A stretch of 64,000 nucleotides of DNA from Candidatus Methanomassiliicoccus intestinalis Issoire-Mx1 (GCF_000404225.1 NC_021353.1:806001-870000); one strand, 5' to 3'; shown: positions 1-8,607, counted from the stretch's first letter. The notes: generated by a model not told the origin, from the letters alone. Made by a program: numbers and translations.

Positions 1-378
1 CTGGACGTCATGTGTCCACACCTGGGATTCACAGAATCTCACACGCTCGCAGTTAACGTAGCAGAACAAGGCGGCGGGTCTCAAGTTTCCATTGACTTAG
101 AAAAAGCAAACATCATCTGTAACAAAAATATGCTTCCAGGCGACACGAGTTCTGTTAAGCCTTCTGGTATTCGTCTTGGTACCCAGGAGCTTACCAGAGT
201 AGGTATGGAAGAGAGTGAGATGGAAGAAGTAGCCAGGCTCATTTATCGTGTAGTCATGAAAAAGGAAGACCAGGAAAAAGTTAAGAAAGATGTCTGGGAA
301 CTTAAGAAAGACTTCACAAAGATCCGCTACTGTCTGAATGAAGGCGAAGAAGCCTATTCTTTCCACGATATATTCTAA
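1..378 (+). CDS. glyA: Serine hydroxymethyltransferase, C-terminal part (cut by window edge)
   Basis: This is the last 125 codons of a PLP enzyme that interconverts serine and glycine using a tetrahydropterin C1 carrier in the cytoplasm. The reading frame is open from base 1, so the gene begins outside the window. The C-terminal domain shows the SHMT pattern: LGFTESHT, then NKNMLPGD, then SGIRLGTQELTRVGM, which lies at the substrate and PLP phosphate end of the fold. The PLP-binding lysine lies upstream and is not visible. It ends with TAA directly followed by a hairpin shared with the converging gene. Identity is firm from these motifs; the true start cannot be judged. Confidence 0.93.
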   Translation: MDVMCPHLGFTESHTLAVNVAEQGGGSQVSIDLEKANIICNKNMLPGDTSSVKPSGIRLGTQELTRVGMEESEMEEVARLIYRVVMKKEDQEKVKKDVWELKKDFTKIRYCLNEGEEAYSFHDIF

Positions 379-394
379 GGGGTCATCACCCCTT
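377..394 (+). terminator. Hairpin terminator between converging genes
   Basis: A 7-bp perfect stem (AAGGGGT / ACCCCTT) with a 4-base loop is followed by a T-rich tract. It starts inside the glyA stop codon and touches the stop codon of the gene on the other strand, so it may end transcription from both sides. Confidence 0.7.
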
Positions 395-1308
395 TATTTT
401 TTATTTAGATCTTCCAGCATTTTACATGCCATACATTTTCCGCTCGGGGAAGGTTCTCCACATTTACATTTTCCTAAATCCTTCTGGGGATACTTTTCTA
501 TCAGGAGCGGCTTAATCGCATCATAACTTGATAGTATGGAATGTCTTGTCCCAGGCGATCTGCTTTCAAGCTCATCGATTATATCTCTGTACTCATTGCG
601 AAGCGCAGCTGACCAGTATGGGCATTCCTTATCTGAAAAAGGTATTTCATTTATAATTGCGTACAAGTAAGTCTCTTTTTCAGGAATCTGTCTTAATGGG
701 TGGATTCTTGGAATAAGTCCAGGCTGAATTCTTACATGCGGACTCAAACGCGCCAGCCTTTCCACATCGCCTCTTGTAAAATTCATGAGGATCGCTTGTG
801 CATTATCATCGAGATTATGACCCGTAGCAATTATGTCTGCGTTAATATTTCTGGCAACTGCATTCATGCATTGTCTTCTGAATACACCGCAAAATGCGCA
901 TGGGGTCCTATATCCTAAATTTTTAGATATGTCATCCATCGTATATCCGACATGATCTTTGAATGAAACTATCTCTAAAGTCACATCAAGTTTGTCACAC
1001 AACTCTCTGACGCATTTGATTGTTTCAGGACGATAATTTTCTATCCCTTCATCCACAGTAATAGCTGTCAGAGTGACATCCCGCCGCTCTTTTACCACAC
1101 TGTGCATCAGAGATAGAGCTACGCTGCTGTCTTTACCTCCGGATATGGCTACGGCTACATTTTTAACTTTATTAAAATTAGTCTGATTTCTAATCTCTTT
1201 TTTTACACGTTTTTCTACAAACTCTGAAAAATGTCCTTGACAAAGATGACTTCCATTATATCTGATATAGGTTACAGCATCCTTTTGACATTTATCACAC
1301 TTGACCAT
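394..1308 (-). CDS. tRNA 2-thiolation enzyme, TtuA/NcsA-type PP-loop ATPase (TIGR00269 family)
   Basis: A 304-residue adenylating sulfurtransferase expected to place sulfur on uridine in tRNA. Visible parts, in order: an N-terminal zinc finger (CDKCQ, then C and H near residue 25), the PP-loop SGGKDSS near residue 55, the cysteine pair in PCAFCGVFRR plus a later cysteine (DKECPYW) that in this family hold a catalytic Fe-S cluster, and a C-terminal zinc finger (CKCGE and CMACK). All catalytic elements are present and length is normal. Whether it modifies U34 (NcsA role) or U54 (TtuA role) cannot be read from sequence. It would need a ubiquitin-like sulfur donor, not seen here. Confidence 0.85.
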   Translation of the reverse strand: MVKCDKCQKDAVTYIRYNGSHLCQGHFSEFVEKRVKKEIRNQTNFNKVKNVAVAISGGKDSSVALSLMHSVVKERRDVTLTAITVDEGIENYRPETIKCVRELCDKLDVTLEIVSFKDHVGYTMDDISKNLGYRTPCAFCGVFRRQCMNAVARNINADIIATGHNLDDNAQAILMNFTRGDVERLARLSPHVRIQPGLIPRIHPLRQIPEKETYLYAIINEIPFSDKECPYWSAALRNEYRDIIDELESRSPGTRHSILSSYDAIKPLLIEKYPQKDLGKCKCGEPSPSGKCMACKMLEDLNKK

Positions 1309-1367
1309 TAGTGTAGCATTAACTCGCTGGTATTTGGTATTGTTGAAAGAAAAATAGAAGAAATGGT

Positions 1368-1802
1368 TTACCAGGGTGGATTCCCAGTTTGTTGCAGTAC
1401 ATCATTATATTCGTTTGCCAGCTTGTATGCATCAATAACATTGAATATCCAGATGGCTATACAGACAATTGATGCTATCACAGCTATTATCCAGACCGCA
1501 CCATATGAGCTGATGAATATCGTTATCATTGACATCATAACTAATGCGATTACAACGCCGCATACGATAAACCCGATACCCCTTGCTATTTTTCCGACAT
1601 ATACCTGTCCCAGACCTGTGAATAAAAATGACAGAACTGCTGCCAATCCTGCACTTTTCAGAGGTCTTTGGTATTGATACGCATATGGCTGTGGATTAGC
1701 ATATGCATTATTCTGGGATGCACTTGGCGACACAGGATTTCCGCATTTACTGCAGAATTCAGAGCCGTCAGGTATTTCCGAGCCGCATTTCACACAATAC
1801 AT
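1368..1802 (-). CDS. Zinc-ribbon plus TM2-like small membrane protein, paralog 1
   Basis: 144 residues. The N terminus is a zinc ribbon (CVKCG at 3-7, CSKCG at 17-21), followed by a Tyr/Pro/Gln-rich linker and a hydrophobic part with three or so membrane segments. The LxxVGKIARGI stretch resembles TM2-type domains. The C terminus is YNDVLQQTGNPPW. AGGAGG lies eight bases before the ATG, a strong start signal. It is one of four neighbouring paralogs on the same strand, and its DNA is nearly identical to paralog 2 over the last codons and the GKIARGI region, which points to recent duplication. Function is unknown; the zinc ribbon faces the cytoplasm if the usual topology holds. Confidence 0.75.
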   Translation of the reverse strand: MYCVKCGSEIPDGSEFCSKCGNPVSPSASQNNAYANPQPYAYQYQRPLKSAGLAAVLSFLFTGLGQVYVGKIARGIGFIVCGVVIALVMMSMITIFISSYGAVWIIAVIASIVCIAIWIFNVIDAYKLANEYNDVLQQTGNPPW

Positions 1803-1868
1803 TTTCTTCCCTCCTTTGAATCAGATTATGAAATTATCTTCCAATCGAATCAGACACACTAATCATAG

Positions 1869-2315
1869 TTACCAGGGTGGATTCCCAGTTTGTCTCAGTG
1901 CGTCATTATACTGATTTGCTAAATTGCGTGCATCAAATATCTGCCATACCCAGAATACTAGATATGCAATCAGAATGGCTGCTCCGGCTATAAAATATGA
2001 CAGAGTGTACGCAGATAACTCTCCGTTTGTATCTATTTCTATACCGCCTAACATGAGTATAGTAGATAATATTCCGATGCATACGCCTACGCATACAAAG
2101 ATTATTCCTCTTGCTATTTTTCCGACATATACCTGTCCCAGACCCGCAAGCAAAAAGGATAGCACTGCTGCCAGACCTGTGCTTTTCAAAGGCAGCGCAT
2201 ATGTTACATTAGGTGGGACGCACGTATTCCTCGTCCCTTCTTTCAGATTCGTGCCGCATTTCTGACAGAATTCTGAGTCCGGGTTCGTTTCCGTACCGCA
2301 GTTAGGGCAATACAT
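1869..2315 (-). CDS. Zinc-ribbon plus TM2-like small membrane protein, paralog 2
   Basis: 148 residues from the ATG at 2315, chosen because the zinc ribbon (MYCPNCGTE, then CQKCG) starts there as in paralog 1 and a GGTGTGAT ribosome binding site precedes it; an open frame extends 35 codons further upstream without family resemblance. After a short linker come LPLKSTGLAAVLSFLLAGLG, VGKIARGI and further hydrophobic segments, then the shared ending YNDALRQTGNPPW. It is the closest relative of paralog 1. No function is known; the array suggests a dosage-amplified or interacting set of membrane proteins. Confidence 0.72.
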   Translation of the reverse strand: MYCPNCGTETNPDSEFCQKCGTNLKEGTRNTCVPPNVTYALPLKSTGLAAVLSFLLAGLGQVYVGKIARGIIFVCVGVCIGILSTILMLGGIEIDTNGELSAYTLSYFIAGAAILIAYLVFWVWQIFDARNLANQYNDALRQTGNPPW

Positions 2316-2413
2316 TGTTATCACACCGTAATACATTTTTAATGATAAATGTGATGGTTTAGAAATCCAATTTTTGATAAAATTAATAAATTTAAAATAA
2401 TGAAATGGTTTTT

Positions 2414-2806
2414 TTACCACGGTTTCTGTCCCGTGGTCTGTAATATCTGATTATACTCTTCTGTGATGTTATATGCGTCATATATCTGCCACACCCAGAA
2501 GATCAGGAACACTACTATAAATGGTAAAAGCATAATGGTTGCAAATGATACAATAATTCCAATGATGAAGTATAGCAGTCCCTTTCCAATCTGACCTGCG
2601 TAGATAACTCCTGCGCCTGGTATTATAAAAGACAGTATTGCTGCAATACCAGAACTTTTGAGCGGAAGTATATACTGCGGCGGAACTCCTGCTTGGTATG
2701 CACTCTGCGGAGTGCTTTCTATTCTTGCACCACAATTTTTGCAATAGCTTGAACCGTTTTCAATGTCGTTTCCGCATTTTGGGCAAAACATAATCTTCAA
2801 TTGCAT
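2414..2806 (-). CDS. Zinc-ribbon plus TM2-like small membrane protein, paralog 3
   Basis: 130 residues. The zinc ribbon MFCPKCGNDI with a second CKNCG pair is followed by a short linker, LPLKSSGIAAILSFIIPG, a glycine-rich turn (GAGVIYAGQIGKGL) and two hydrophobic segments, ending YNQILQTTGQKPW. The first ATG at 2806 has AGTGATC a few bases upstream, so it is preferred over the internal ATG at 2791. More diverged than paralogs 1 and 2 but clearly the same family. Confidence 0.7.
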   Translation of the reverse strand: MQLKIMFCPKCGNDIENGSSYCKNCGARIESTPQSAYQAGVPPQYILPLKSSGIAAILSFIIPGAGVIYAGQIGKGLLYFIIGIIVSFATIMLLPFIVVFLIFWVWQIYDAYNITEEYNQILQTTGQKPW

Positions 2807-2889
2807 AGATTGATCACTTGAGATATAAAAGATAGCTTATGAGTCTATGATTCATAAAAAATAACTAAAAAGTAAAGGAGCGTATTTTT

Positions 2890-3270
2890 TTACCAAGGAG
2901 CTCTCCCCGTTTTGTTAAAATACTCTTTATACTCGTTATATTTGACAAATGTTTGCCATATCTGCAGAAGCCACACTATTATGGCCACGATCCACACGAG
3001 CTTACCAGGTAACCCTCCGAGCACATACCCAACAGATAATAAGATAATCTCTATGATCAAGAACAACGTGCCATCTTTTAGTTTCTTCATATACATCAGA
3101 CCGATTCCCGGCACGATTGACAATATTGCACTAATCGCAAAACTTTTTTCATCTCCGTATACTGCCCGTTCTAATTTCTGAAATGTTTTGTTTGTAGAAT
3201 CCTCCACTTCTCGGCAATCTTCTGTGGCGCCGTTGTGGGTTATATCCTGGGTATGATCTATTTCAGCCAT
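2890..3270 (-). CDS. TM2-like small membrane protein, paralog 4, without zinc ribbon
   Basis: 126 residues from the ATG at 3270, which is preceded by AAGTGAC; a longer open frame to 3309 lacks support. The N-terminal half is polar and acidic with no cysteine pairs, unlike the other three. The membrane part keeps the family plan (SAILSIVPGIGLMYMKKLKDG, hydrophobic segments, WLLQIWQTFVKYNEY) and ends YFNKTGRAPW, the same C-terminal TGxxPW motif. It sits first in the array in transcription order. Loss of the zinc ribbon with retention of the C terminus suggests the PW end is the functionally constrained part. Confidence 0.65.
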   Translation of the reverse strand: MAEIDHTQDITHNGATEDCREVEDSTNKTFQKLERAVYGDEKSFAISAILSIVPGIGLMYMKKLKDGTLFLIIEIILLSVGYVLGGLPGKLVWIVAIIVWLLQIWQTFVKYNEYKEYFNKTGRAPW

Positions 3271-3440
3271 GGCTGTCACTTTATACACAGTTAGATGTTG
3301 AATATGCACATCTTCTATTCAATTATAAAGACTATTTCTATTGAACTAATCTTTCCAGAAGTGAGATCAATCGACTCGTTATTTCTTTTTGCAGTCAAAA
3401 AGATTTAAGCCTATCCCGTCATTTAGTCTAATGAGTTTAG

Positions 3441-4412
3441 ATGAATGAGATTTGGATAGAGAAATATCGACCTAAGACTTTGAAGGAAGTTGTAGGGCAA
3501 ACAGATATAGTTGAACGGTTACAATCCTACGTAAATACGAAGAATCTCCCCCACCTTATGTTTGCAGGCCCTGCCGGTACTGGGAAAACAACCTCTGCCA
3601 TTGCAATGGCTAGGGAATTATATAGTGATTCTTGGAAAGGTAATTTCAATGAACTCAATGCCTCAGACGAGAGGGGAATTGATGTTGTCAGAGGTAAGAT
3701 AAAAGAATTTGCTAGAACAGCTCCAATTGGTGGAGCAGAGTTTAAGATAATTTTCTTAGATGAAGCTGATGCCCTTACATCTGATGCGCAGGCTGCTCTA
3801 AGAAGAACTATGGAGAAATATAGTAAAATCTGCAGGTTCATCCTATCTTGCAATTACTCTTCAAAGATTATTGAACCTATCCAATCGAGATGTGCGGTCT
3901 TTCGTTTCCGTCCACTCCGCGCAGAGGACATCAAAACATATCTAGAAACAATTGCACAAAAAGAAGATCTTACGATCTCTGGAGATGCACTCGATGCATT
4001 AGTGCATGTTTCTAATGGTGACATGAGAAAAGCTGTAAACTCTCTTCAAGTTGCTGCATCTCTAGGGACTACGATTGATGTCGATCTTGTATATCATACA
4101 ACCGGCATGGCAAGGCCCGAAGATGTTCAAAGTCTTCTGGAAACTGCAATTTCTGGTGACTTCATAGGCGCCAGAAATCGGCTGGATGAAATAATGATTT
4201 CATATGGTTTATCTGGTGAAGATATTCTCAAACAGATCCATAAAACAATATTTGATCTAGAAATCGAAGACTATGAGAAGGTAAGGCTTATCGATCGGAC
4301 TGGTGAAATAGAATTTAGAATGGTCGAAGGATCAAATGAACGTATCCAACTCGAATCTCTTCTTGCATATCTGGTATTGCTGGGTGAGCACAGGGGAGAT
4401 AGTGCAGATTAA
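3441..4412 (+). CDS. rfcS: Replication factor C small subunit (clamp loader)
   Basis: A 323-residue AAA+ ATPase that, with RfcL, loads the PCNA clamp on primed DNA. The sequence starts WIEKYRPKTL and VVGQ, typical of RFC box II, then Walker A AGPAGTGKTT near residue 46, Walker B FLDEADALT near 110, sensor 1 SCNYSSKII, and the SRC motif (QSRCAVFRF) that carries the trans-acting arginine. The C-terminal helical collar is full length. It stands alone between oppositely oriented genes, with its own promoter region upstream and a hairpin downstream. Confidence 0.95.
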   Translation: MNEIWIEKYRPKTLKEVVGQTDIVERLQSYVNTKNLPHLMFAGPAGTGKTTSAIAMARELYSDSWKGNFNELNASDERGIDVVRGKIKEFARTAPIGGAEFKIIFLDEADALTSDAQAALRRTMEKYSKICRFILSCNYSSKIIEPIQSRCAVFRFRPLRAEDIKTYLETIAQKEDLTISGDALDALVHVSNGDMRKAVNSLQVAASLGTTIDVDLVYHTTGMARPEDVQSLLETAISGDFIGARNRLDEIMISYGLSGEDILKQIHKTIFDLEIEDYEKVRLIDRTGEIEFRMVEGSNERIQLESLLAYLVLLGEHRGDSAD

Positions 4413-4420
4413 ATATGCTC

Positions 4421-4439
4421 TGAGCTGATGTTCAGCTCA
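4421..4439 (+). terminator. Hairpin downstream of rfcS
   Basis: An 8-bp perfect stem (TGAGCTGA / TCAGCTCA) with a 3-base loop follows the rfcS stop by nine bases, with a T-rich stretch after it. The converging XRE gene ends eight bases further on. Confidence 0.55.
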
Positions 4440-4447
4440 TTCATCTT

Positions 4448-4657
4448 TTATTCAAAATAGAACAATTCTTCAAATTTTTTATCAAGTGCTATACACATAA
4501 CTAATGCTAGTTTCGCTGTGGGATTAAATTGTCCAGTTTCTATTGAGCTAATGGTCTGCCTCGAGACTCCCGTCATATTTGCTAGATCCTCTTGTGTCAG
4601 ATTTTTCTCGGCTCTTGCTATTTTGAGCCTATTTTTGAGTACGAGTTTTTCATCCAT
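4448..4657 (-). CDS. Small XRE-family transcriptional regulator
   Basis: 69 residues that are almost only a helix-turn-helix domain: KIARAEKNLTQEDLA, then GVSRQTISSIETG, the recognition helix, and a C-terminal ALDKKFEELF. This is the compact YgzD-like type that usually controls its own operon with a small membrane partner. It follows the membrane gene by three bases and they surely share a transcript. A pair of AAACTTGT direct repeats upstream of the operon is a candidate operator. Confidence 0.85.
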   Translation of the reverse strand: MDEKLVLKNRLKIARAEKNLTQEDLANMTGVSRQTISSIETGQFNPTAKLALVMCIALDKKFEELFYFE

Positions 4658-4660
4658 TTT

Positions 4661-4978
4661 TCAAATGGCCTCCATGATATAGCAAATAGCAAATATGATC
4701 GTTGCAGCCAGAAGTATCATCCCCATCACTAAAAAGAATTTTTTACTTGGAATTTTTGTATATTTGTATATCGACATTGCTGCGCTTCCAGCTGTTAAAA
4801 TTGACAAGATGTCCATATACGGCTGGTTGATAAAAATCTTAAACAGCATGTATGCAAAAGACAATATTAAAACGCATAAAAGACCCATGTATGCAGATTC
4901 ATCATCTATGTGACTCTCTCTTTCATCCATATCCCTATTCTCGTCTCTGCTCAATTCTAAAATCTTTTCTTTTTCCAT
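4661..4978 (-). CDS. Small membrane protein, partner of the XRE regulator
   Basis: 105 residues from the ATG at 4978, preceded by AGGTAATC; the only in-frame alternative upstream is a TTG. The acidic, cytoplasmic N terminus (MEKEKILELSRDENRDMDERE) leads into four predicted membrane segments. Proteins of this size and layout are common beside YgzD-type regulators, where they are thought to act as sensors or as the regulated function. No catalytic motif is visible. Confidence 0.65.
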   Translation of the reverse strand: MEKEKILELSRDENRDMDERESHIDDESAYMGLLCVLILSFAYMLFKIFINQPYMDILSILTAGSAAMSIYKYTKIPSKKFFLVMGMILLAATIIFAICYIMEAI

Positions 4979-5035
4979 TCTGATTACCTGATTTTTAGAC
5001 AATCTATGGCATGTACACTTATCATTTTGTATATT

Positions 5036-5064
5036 AAACTTGTTAAAAATATAAGTAAACTTGT
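5036..5064 (-). promoter_or_regulatory. Direct repeat AAACTTGT x2, candidate XRE operator
   Basis: The octamer AAACTTGT occurs at 5036-5043 and again at 5057-5064, exactly 21 bases apart (two helical turns), in the AT-rich upstream region of the membrane-protein/XRE operon. The remaining gap up to L40e shows nothing else except a TATA-like ATTTATAT around 5211-5218 that suits the L40e gene. Confidence 0.35.
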
Positions 5065-5251
5065 CATAATTATTGATTTTTTTATCTAATCTCTGAGGTT
5101 AATGTTTTATCTCCTATTGGATATCATCTAATCTATGCAGGATTCAGCCATATTGCAGATTGCTGGGTGTTTTTGCGATGCGGGTCTGATGAGATGGCTT
5201 CATACTAATCTATTTATATGACATCTATCTTCCATAGCCCAGAGGATTTAC

Positions 5252-5401
5252 ATGACACGTTTCAAGGAAGCTGACGAAAGGCTTCTTAACAAGAAGATCT
5301 GCATGAAATGCGACGCACGCAATGCTCCAAAAGCAACTCGTTGCCGCCGCTGTGGATATGATAAGCTTCGTCCAAAAGCAAAAGAAAGCAGAAAAGCTTG
5401 A
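5252..5401 (+). CDS. rpl40e: Ribosomal protein L40e
   Basis: A 49-residue zinc-finger protein of the large ribosomal subunit. It has the two conserved cysteine pairs CMKC and CRRC, the Arg/Lys-rich ends and the start MTRFKEADERLL that are typical of archaeal L40e. The ATG lies about 35 bases after an ATTTATAT box. It is a single gene with its own strong terminator. Length is standard for the family. Confidence 0.92.
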   Translation: MTRFKEADERLLNKKICMKCDARNAPKATRCRRCGYDKLRPKAKESRKA

Positions 5402-5415
5402 TTTGAGCTTTATTC

Positions 5416-5436
5416 AGGGGCTTGCCCCCTCTTTTT
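5416..5436 (+). terminator. Terminator of L40e gene
   Basis: Stem AGGGG / CCCCT with a short loop, followed by CTTTTTAAATTTT. It lies 15 bases after the stop codon. Confidence 0.7.
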
Positions 5437-5555
5437 AAATTTTGCTTATCTATTTTAGTTTATACTTTATATGTTTTGTTTTTACAATTTTTCTTTTCAG
5501 TATGCATTAATTAATATCCGGTGAGTATATTCTATAATCATTTGGAGTTGAATAA

Positions 5556-6833
5556 ATGTCATCACCTATTACTCGTGTATGGGCCAGAGAAGTGTTGGAC
5601 TCAAGAGGAAATCCAACAGTTGAAGCTGAAATTACAGCAGGCAAAGACTGTGTGTCTGCCATAGCCCCTTCGGGTGCATCTACAGGTTCTCACGAAGCAT
5701 TGGAGCTCAGAGATGGAGATGCACGTTACAATGGAAAAGGCGTTATGAAGGCTGTAAATAATGTCCGTTTTTCTATCTCAAAGGTCATCGAAGGAATGGA
5801 TGTTCAAAATCTTAAGGCTATAGACAATGCCATGATCTCTGCAGATGGAACTCCCAACAAAAGCAAATTTGGGGCAAATGCAACCGTTGCAGTTTCCCTG
5901 GCTGTTGCAAAAGCCGGTGCCATATCAAAAGGTGTTGAGCTTCATGAATATCTTTCACCGGGAAGTTACATTCTGCCAGTACCTATGATGAACATCCTTA
6001 ATGGCGGGAAACATGCAGGCAGCAACCTGAAGATTCAAGAATTCATGATTTCTCCTGCTGGAGCAGCAACATTTGCCGATGCTTTAAGAATGGGAGCAGA
6101 AGTCTATCATGAGCTGAAAAGCCTTCTTAAAAAGTCATATGGTGTGAGTGCAATAAATATTGGTGACGAAGGTGGGTTTGCACCTGCACTGGATACGACA
6201 CCAGAGGCTATGAATATCATCATGGATGCTATAGAAGGTGCAGGTTATGCGCCTGGCAGAGATGTATATATGGCCATGGATGCCGCAGCTTCTGAATTCT
6301 ATGCTGATGGGAGCTACACATTAGATGGCAAAACCCTAAATGCAGGCGAACTTGTTGATTTCTACGCTGATTTATCCAGATCTTACCCTTTGATAAGTCT
6401 GGAAGATCCAGTAATGGAAGACGATTTCGAAACCATGACTGAGATGACTAAAAAACTAGGCTCAAAACTGCAACTGGTAGGAGACGATCTTTTTGTTACC
6501 AATACAGAAAGGCTCCGCAGGGGAATAGAAGCAGATGCTGGTAATGCCCTGCTGCTCAAGGTCAACCAAATAGGAACGGTCTCAGAGGCCATCGAAGCTG
6601 CAGAGCTTGCTCTAAAATCTAATTATGCAGTCATGGTAAGCCATAGATCTGGAGAATCAGAAGACACCTCAATTGCAGACATTGCTGTTGCACTGGGATG
6701 CGGGCAGATTAAGACAGGTGCACCTGCCAGGGGTGAAAGAACTTCAAAATACAACAGGCTGTTGCGCATTGAAGAAAAATTGGGTCAGAGTGCAAAATAT
6801 GCAGGTAAGTCTGCATTTGCCGCTTTGAAATGA
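5556..6833 (+). CDS. eno: Enolase (phosphopyruvate hydratase)
   Basis: A 425-residue glycolytic and gluconeogenic enzyme interconverting 2-phosphoglycerate and phosphoenolpyruvate. N-terminal signature REVLDSRGNPTVEAE and the SGASTG loop are present. Metal and catalytic residues are in place: the aspartate of MAMDAAASEF, the glutamate of SLEDPVMEDD, the aspartate of VGDDLFVTN, the lysine of LLKVNQIGT and VSHRSGESED. The C-terminal GAPARGERTSKYNRLLRIEE is typical. Monocistronic, with a clear terminator. Confidence 0.97.
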   Translation: MSSPITRVWAREVLDSRGNPTVEAEITAGKDCVSAIAPSGASTGSHEALELRDGDARYNGKGVMKAVNNVRFSISKVIEGMDVQNLKAIDNAMISADGTPNKSKFGANATVAVSLAVAKAGAISKGVELHEYLSPGSYILPVPMMNILNGGKHAGSNLKIQEFMISPAGAATFADALRMGAEVYHELKSLLKKSYGVSAINIGDEGGFAPALDTTPEAMNIIMDAIEGAGYAPGRDVYMAMDAAASEFYADGSYTLDGKTLNAGELVDFYADLSRSYPLISLEDPVMEDDFETMTEMTKKLGSKLQLVGDDLFVTNTERLRRGIEADAGNALLLKVNQIGTVSEAIEAAELALKSNYAVMVSHRSGESEDTSIADIAVALGCGQIKTGAPARGERTSKYNRLLRIEEKLGQSAKYAGKSAFAALK

Positions 6834-6841
6834 AACATTTG

Positions 6842-6858
6842 GCTGGTAATCTACCAGC
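6842..6858 (+). terminator. Terminator of eno
   Basis: Seven-bp perfect stem GCTGGTA / TACCAGC with a 3-base loop, followed by TTTTATTTTTCT. Confidence 0.75.
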
Positions 6859-6994
6859 TTTTATTTTTCTTTAAATTTTTAAGATCAGAGGCACATATTA
6901 GGTCTAGATCCTGACTACTCCACATTCATCCAATATGTGAAAAGCTCACCAAAACCTATTTACTGTAAGTTCTTTTAGGATCCGGGACAAAAAT

Positions 6995-8185
6995 ATGAAA
7001 CCGCGATACTTTACCGCGACTGATGATGACATCAATGCATGCAGGACTACTGACATTTATTTTGTGCGTACTATGGAAATTTTAAAATCCAGAGGCATGC
7101 TTGATGAGAGAGCCTTTGCAGAGATGACTGTAGGATCACTGCCTGGCTGTTGGAAGTGGGGAGTATTCTGTGGCCTCGAAGAGGCACTGCGCTTTATGGA
7201 GGGCAGGGATGTTGACATATATGGGGTTCCAGAAGGCACAATCTTTCCTTCAAGAACTCAGAGTGGGCTTAAACTTCCTCTTTTGAGTCTGGATGGAAAA
7301 TATTCTGAATATTGTATGCCTGAAAGTCCCATGCTTGGTTTCATGTGTCATTCTACGGGTGTAGCAACAATGGCTGCAAGATGCAGGATTGCCGCTGAAG
7401 ACAAACCTATGATGGCATTTGGTGTGAGGCGATCTCACCCAGCAATCAGCCCTATGCTTGATCGATCATCATACATTGGAGGTTGCGATGGTGTGTCTTC
7501 TTTGATGGGTGCTGAACTTATCGGTGAAGAACCAAACGGCACAATGCCTCATGCATTAATCGTGATGATGGGTTCTTCAAAACTTGCATTTGCAGCGTTT
7601 GATGAGATAATAGATTCTTCAGTACAGCGTATTGCACTTGCCGACACATATTCTGATGAAAAATCAGAAGCGGTTATGGCAGCTGAAACAATAAAAGACC
7701 TATATGGAATACGCTTGGATACTCCAGCTTCCAGAAGAGGGTCATTCTCTGAGATAATAAAAGAAGTCAGATGGGAACTGGATATTCGTGGATTTACGGA
7801 TGTAAAGATCATAGTTTCTGGCGGTCTAGATGAAACATCAATTCCAGATTTAGTTAGAGCGGGAGTAGATGGCTTTGGTGTAGGAACTTCCATATCAAAT
7901 GCTCCGACTGTGGATTTTGCATTAGATATTGTGGAGAAAGATGGAAAGCCTGTTGCTAAACGCGGTAAACTCGGCGGTAAAAAATATGTATTCAGATGTC
8001 CAGACTGCAACTCCTGGGAAATTTCTCCAAATGAATCAGACATTCCCGTATGCCTCTGCTGTGGATCTGACATGAAACCTGCTTTTGAAAAGCTAATGGA
8101 AAATGGAAAAAGGATTTATGGTGAAAGATCTCCAAAAGAAATAAGAGCGTATGTTCTTAAGCAGCTGGAGACAATGGAATTATGA
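6995..8185 (+). CDS. pncB: Nicotinate phosphoribosyltransferase, archaeal type
   Basis: 396 residues. It joins nicotinate and PRPP to nicotinate mononucleotide in NAD salvage. N-terminal FTATDDDIN and the TDIYFVRT region match the family; the FGVRRSHPAISPM segment contains the histidine that is phosphorylated; SGGLDETSIPDLVRAGVDGFGVGT is the phosphate-binding barrel end. A C-terminal zinc ribbon (CPDC and CLCC) is typical of the archaeal and Thermoplasma form. The stop overlaps the OsmC start by ATGA, so the two are translated together. Confidence 0.92.
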   Translation: MKPRYFTATDDDINACRTTDIYFVRTMEILKSRGMLDERAFAEMTVGSLPGCWKWGVFCGLEEALRFMEGRDVDIYGVPEGTIFPSRTQSGLKLPLLSLDGKYSEYCMPESPMLGFMCHSTGVATMAARCRIAAEDKPMMAFGVRRSHPAISPMLDRSSYIGGCDGVSSLMGAELIGEEPNGTMPHALIVMMGSSKLAFAAFDEIIDSSVQRIALADTYSDEKSEAVMAAETIKDLYGIRLDTPASRRGSFSEIIKEVRWELDIRGFTDVKIIVSGGLDETSIPDLVRAGVDGFGVGTSISNAPTVDFALDIVEKDGKPVAKRGKLGGKKYVFRCPDCNSWEISPNESDIPVCLCCGSDMKPAFEKLMENGKRIYGERSPKEIRAYVLKQLETMEL

Positions 8186-8607
8186 ATTCGGAAAAAGGTC
8201 CGGTCGTAATATCAAGGGAAGAGGGATACAGGTTTAGAATATCATTCTCTTCGAATAAAATCGAAGACATACATATGGATGAACCCGAGCCTCTTGGTAC
8301 TGGAAACTTTCCTAATGCCGGAAAACTTCTTGCAGCGGCTGTAGGGAACTGTCTCTGTGCGTCTCTTACATTTTGTCTTGAAAAATCTAGATTGGACTGC
8401 TCTAACATCTGTGCAGAAGTTATGACGCATGCTGAGCGTAATGATGATAATAAAATTAGGATAACTGGAATAGATGTGCACATCGTCCATGGCATAGATG
8501 ATTGTCCTAAGCTCCGCCATTGCTTGGATGTTTTTGAAGATTACTGTACAGTTAGCCGGAGTGTTGCTGAAGGAATCAAAGTTTCAGTCATAACTTCAAA
8601 GGATTAG
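8182..8607 (+). CDS. OsmC/Ohr-family protein
   Basis: 141 residues with the OsmC fold pattern: SSNKIEDIHMDEP strand region, a helix-preceding PNAGKLLAAAVGNCLCASLTF with the family cysteine, and a second region ending with DYCTVSRSVAEGI that supplies the second cysteine (CTVS). OsmC proteins reduce organic hydroperoxides with two reactive thiols. It is translationally coupled to nicotinate phosphoribosyltransferase, an unusual neighbour. It ends on TAG with a TAA three codons later. Confidence 0.8.
   Translation: MNSEKGPVVISREEGYRFRISFSSNKIEDIHMDEPEPLGTGNFPNAGKLLAAAVGNCLCASLTFCLEKSRLDCSNICAEVMTHAERNDDNKIRITGIDVHIVHGIDDCPKLRHCLDVFEDYCTVSRSVAEGIKVSVITSKD

Noticed and set aside
7549..8073. 174-codon open frame on the minus strand within pncB
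   Set aside because: Antisense shadow of a well-conserved enzyme gene, with low-complexity Ser/Thr/Pro composition and no start signal.
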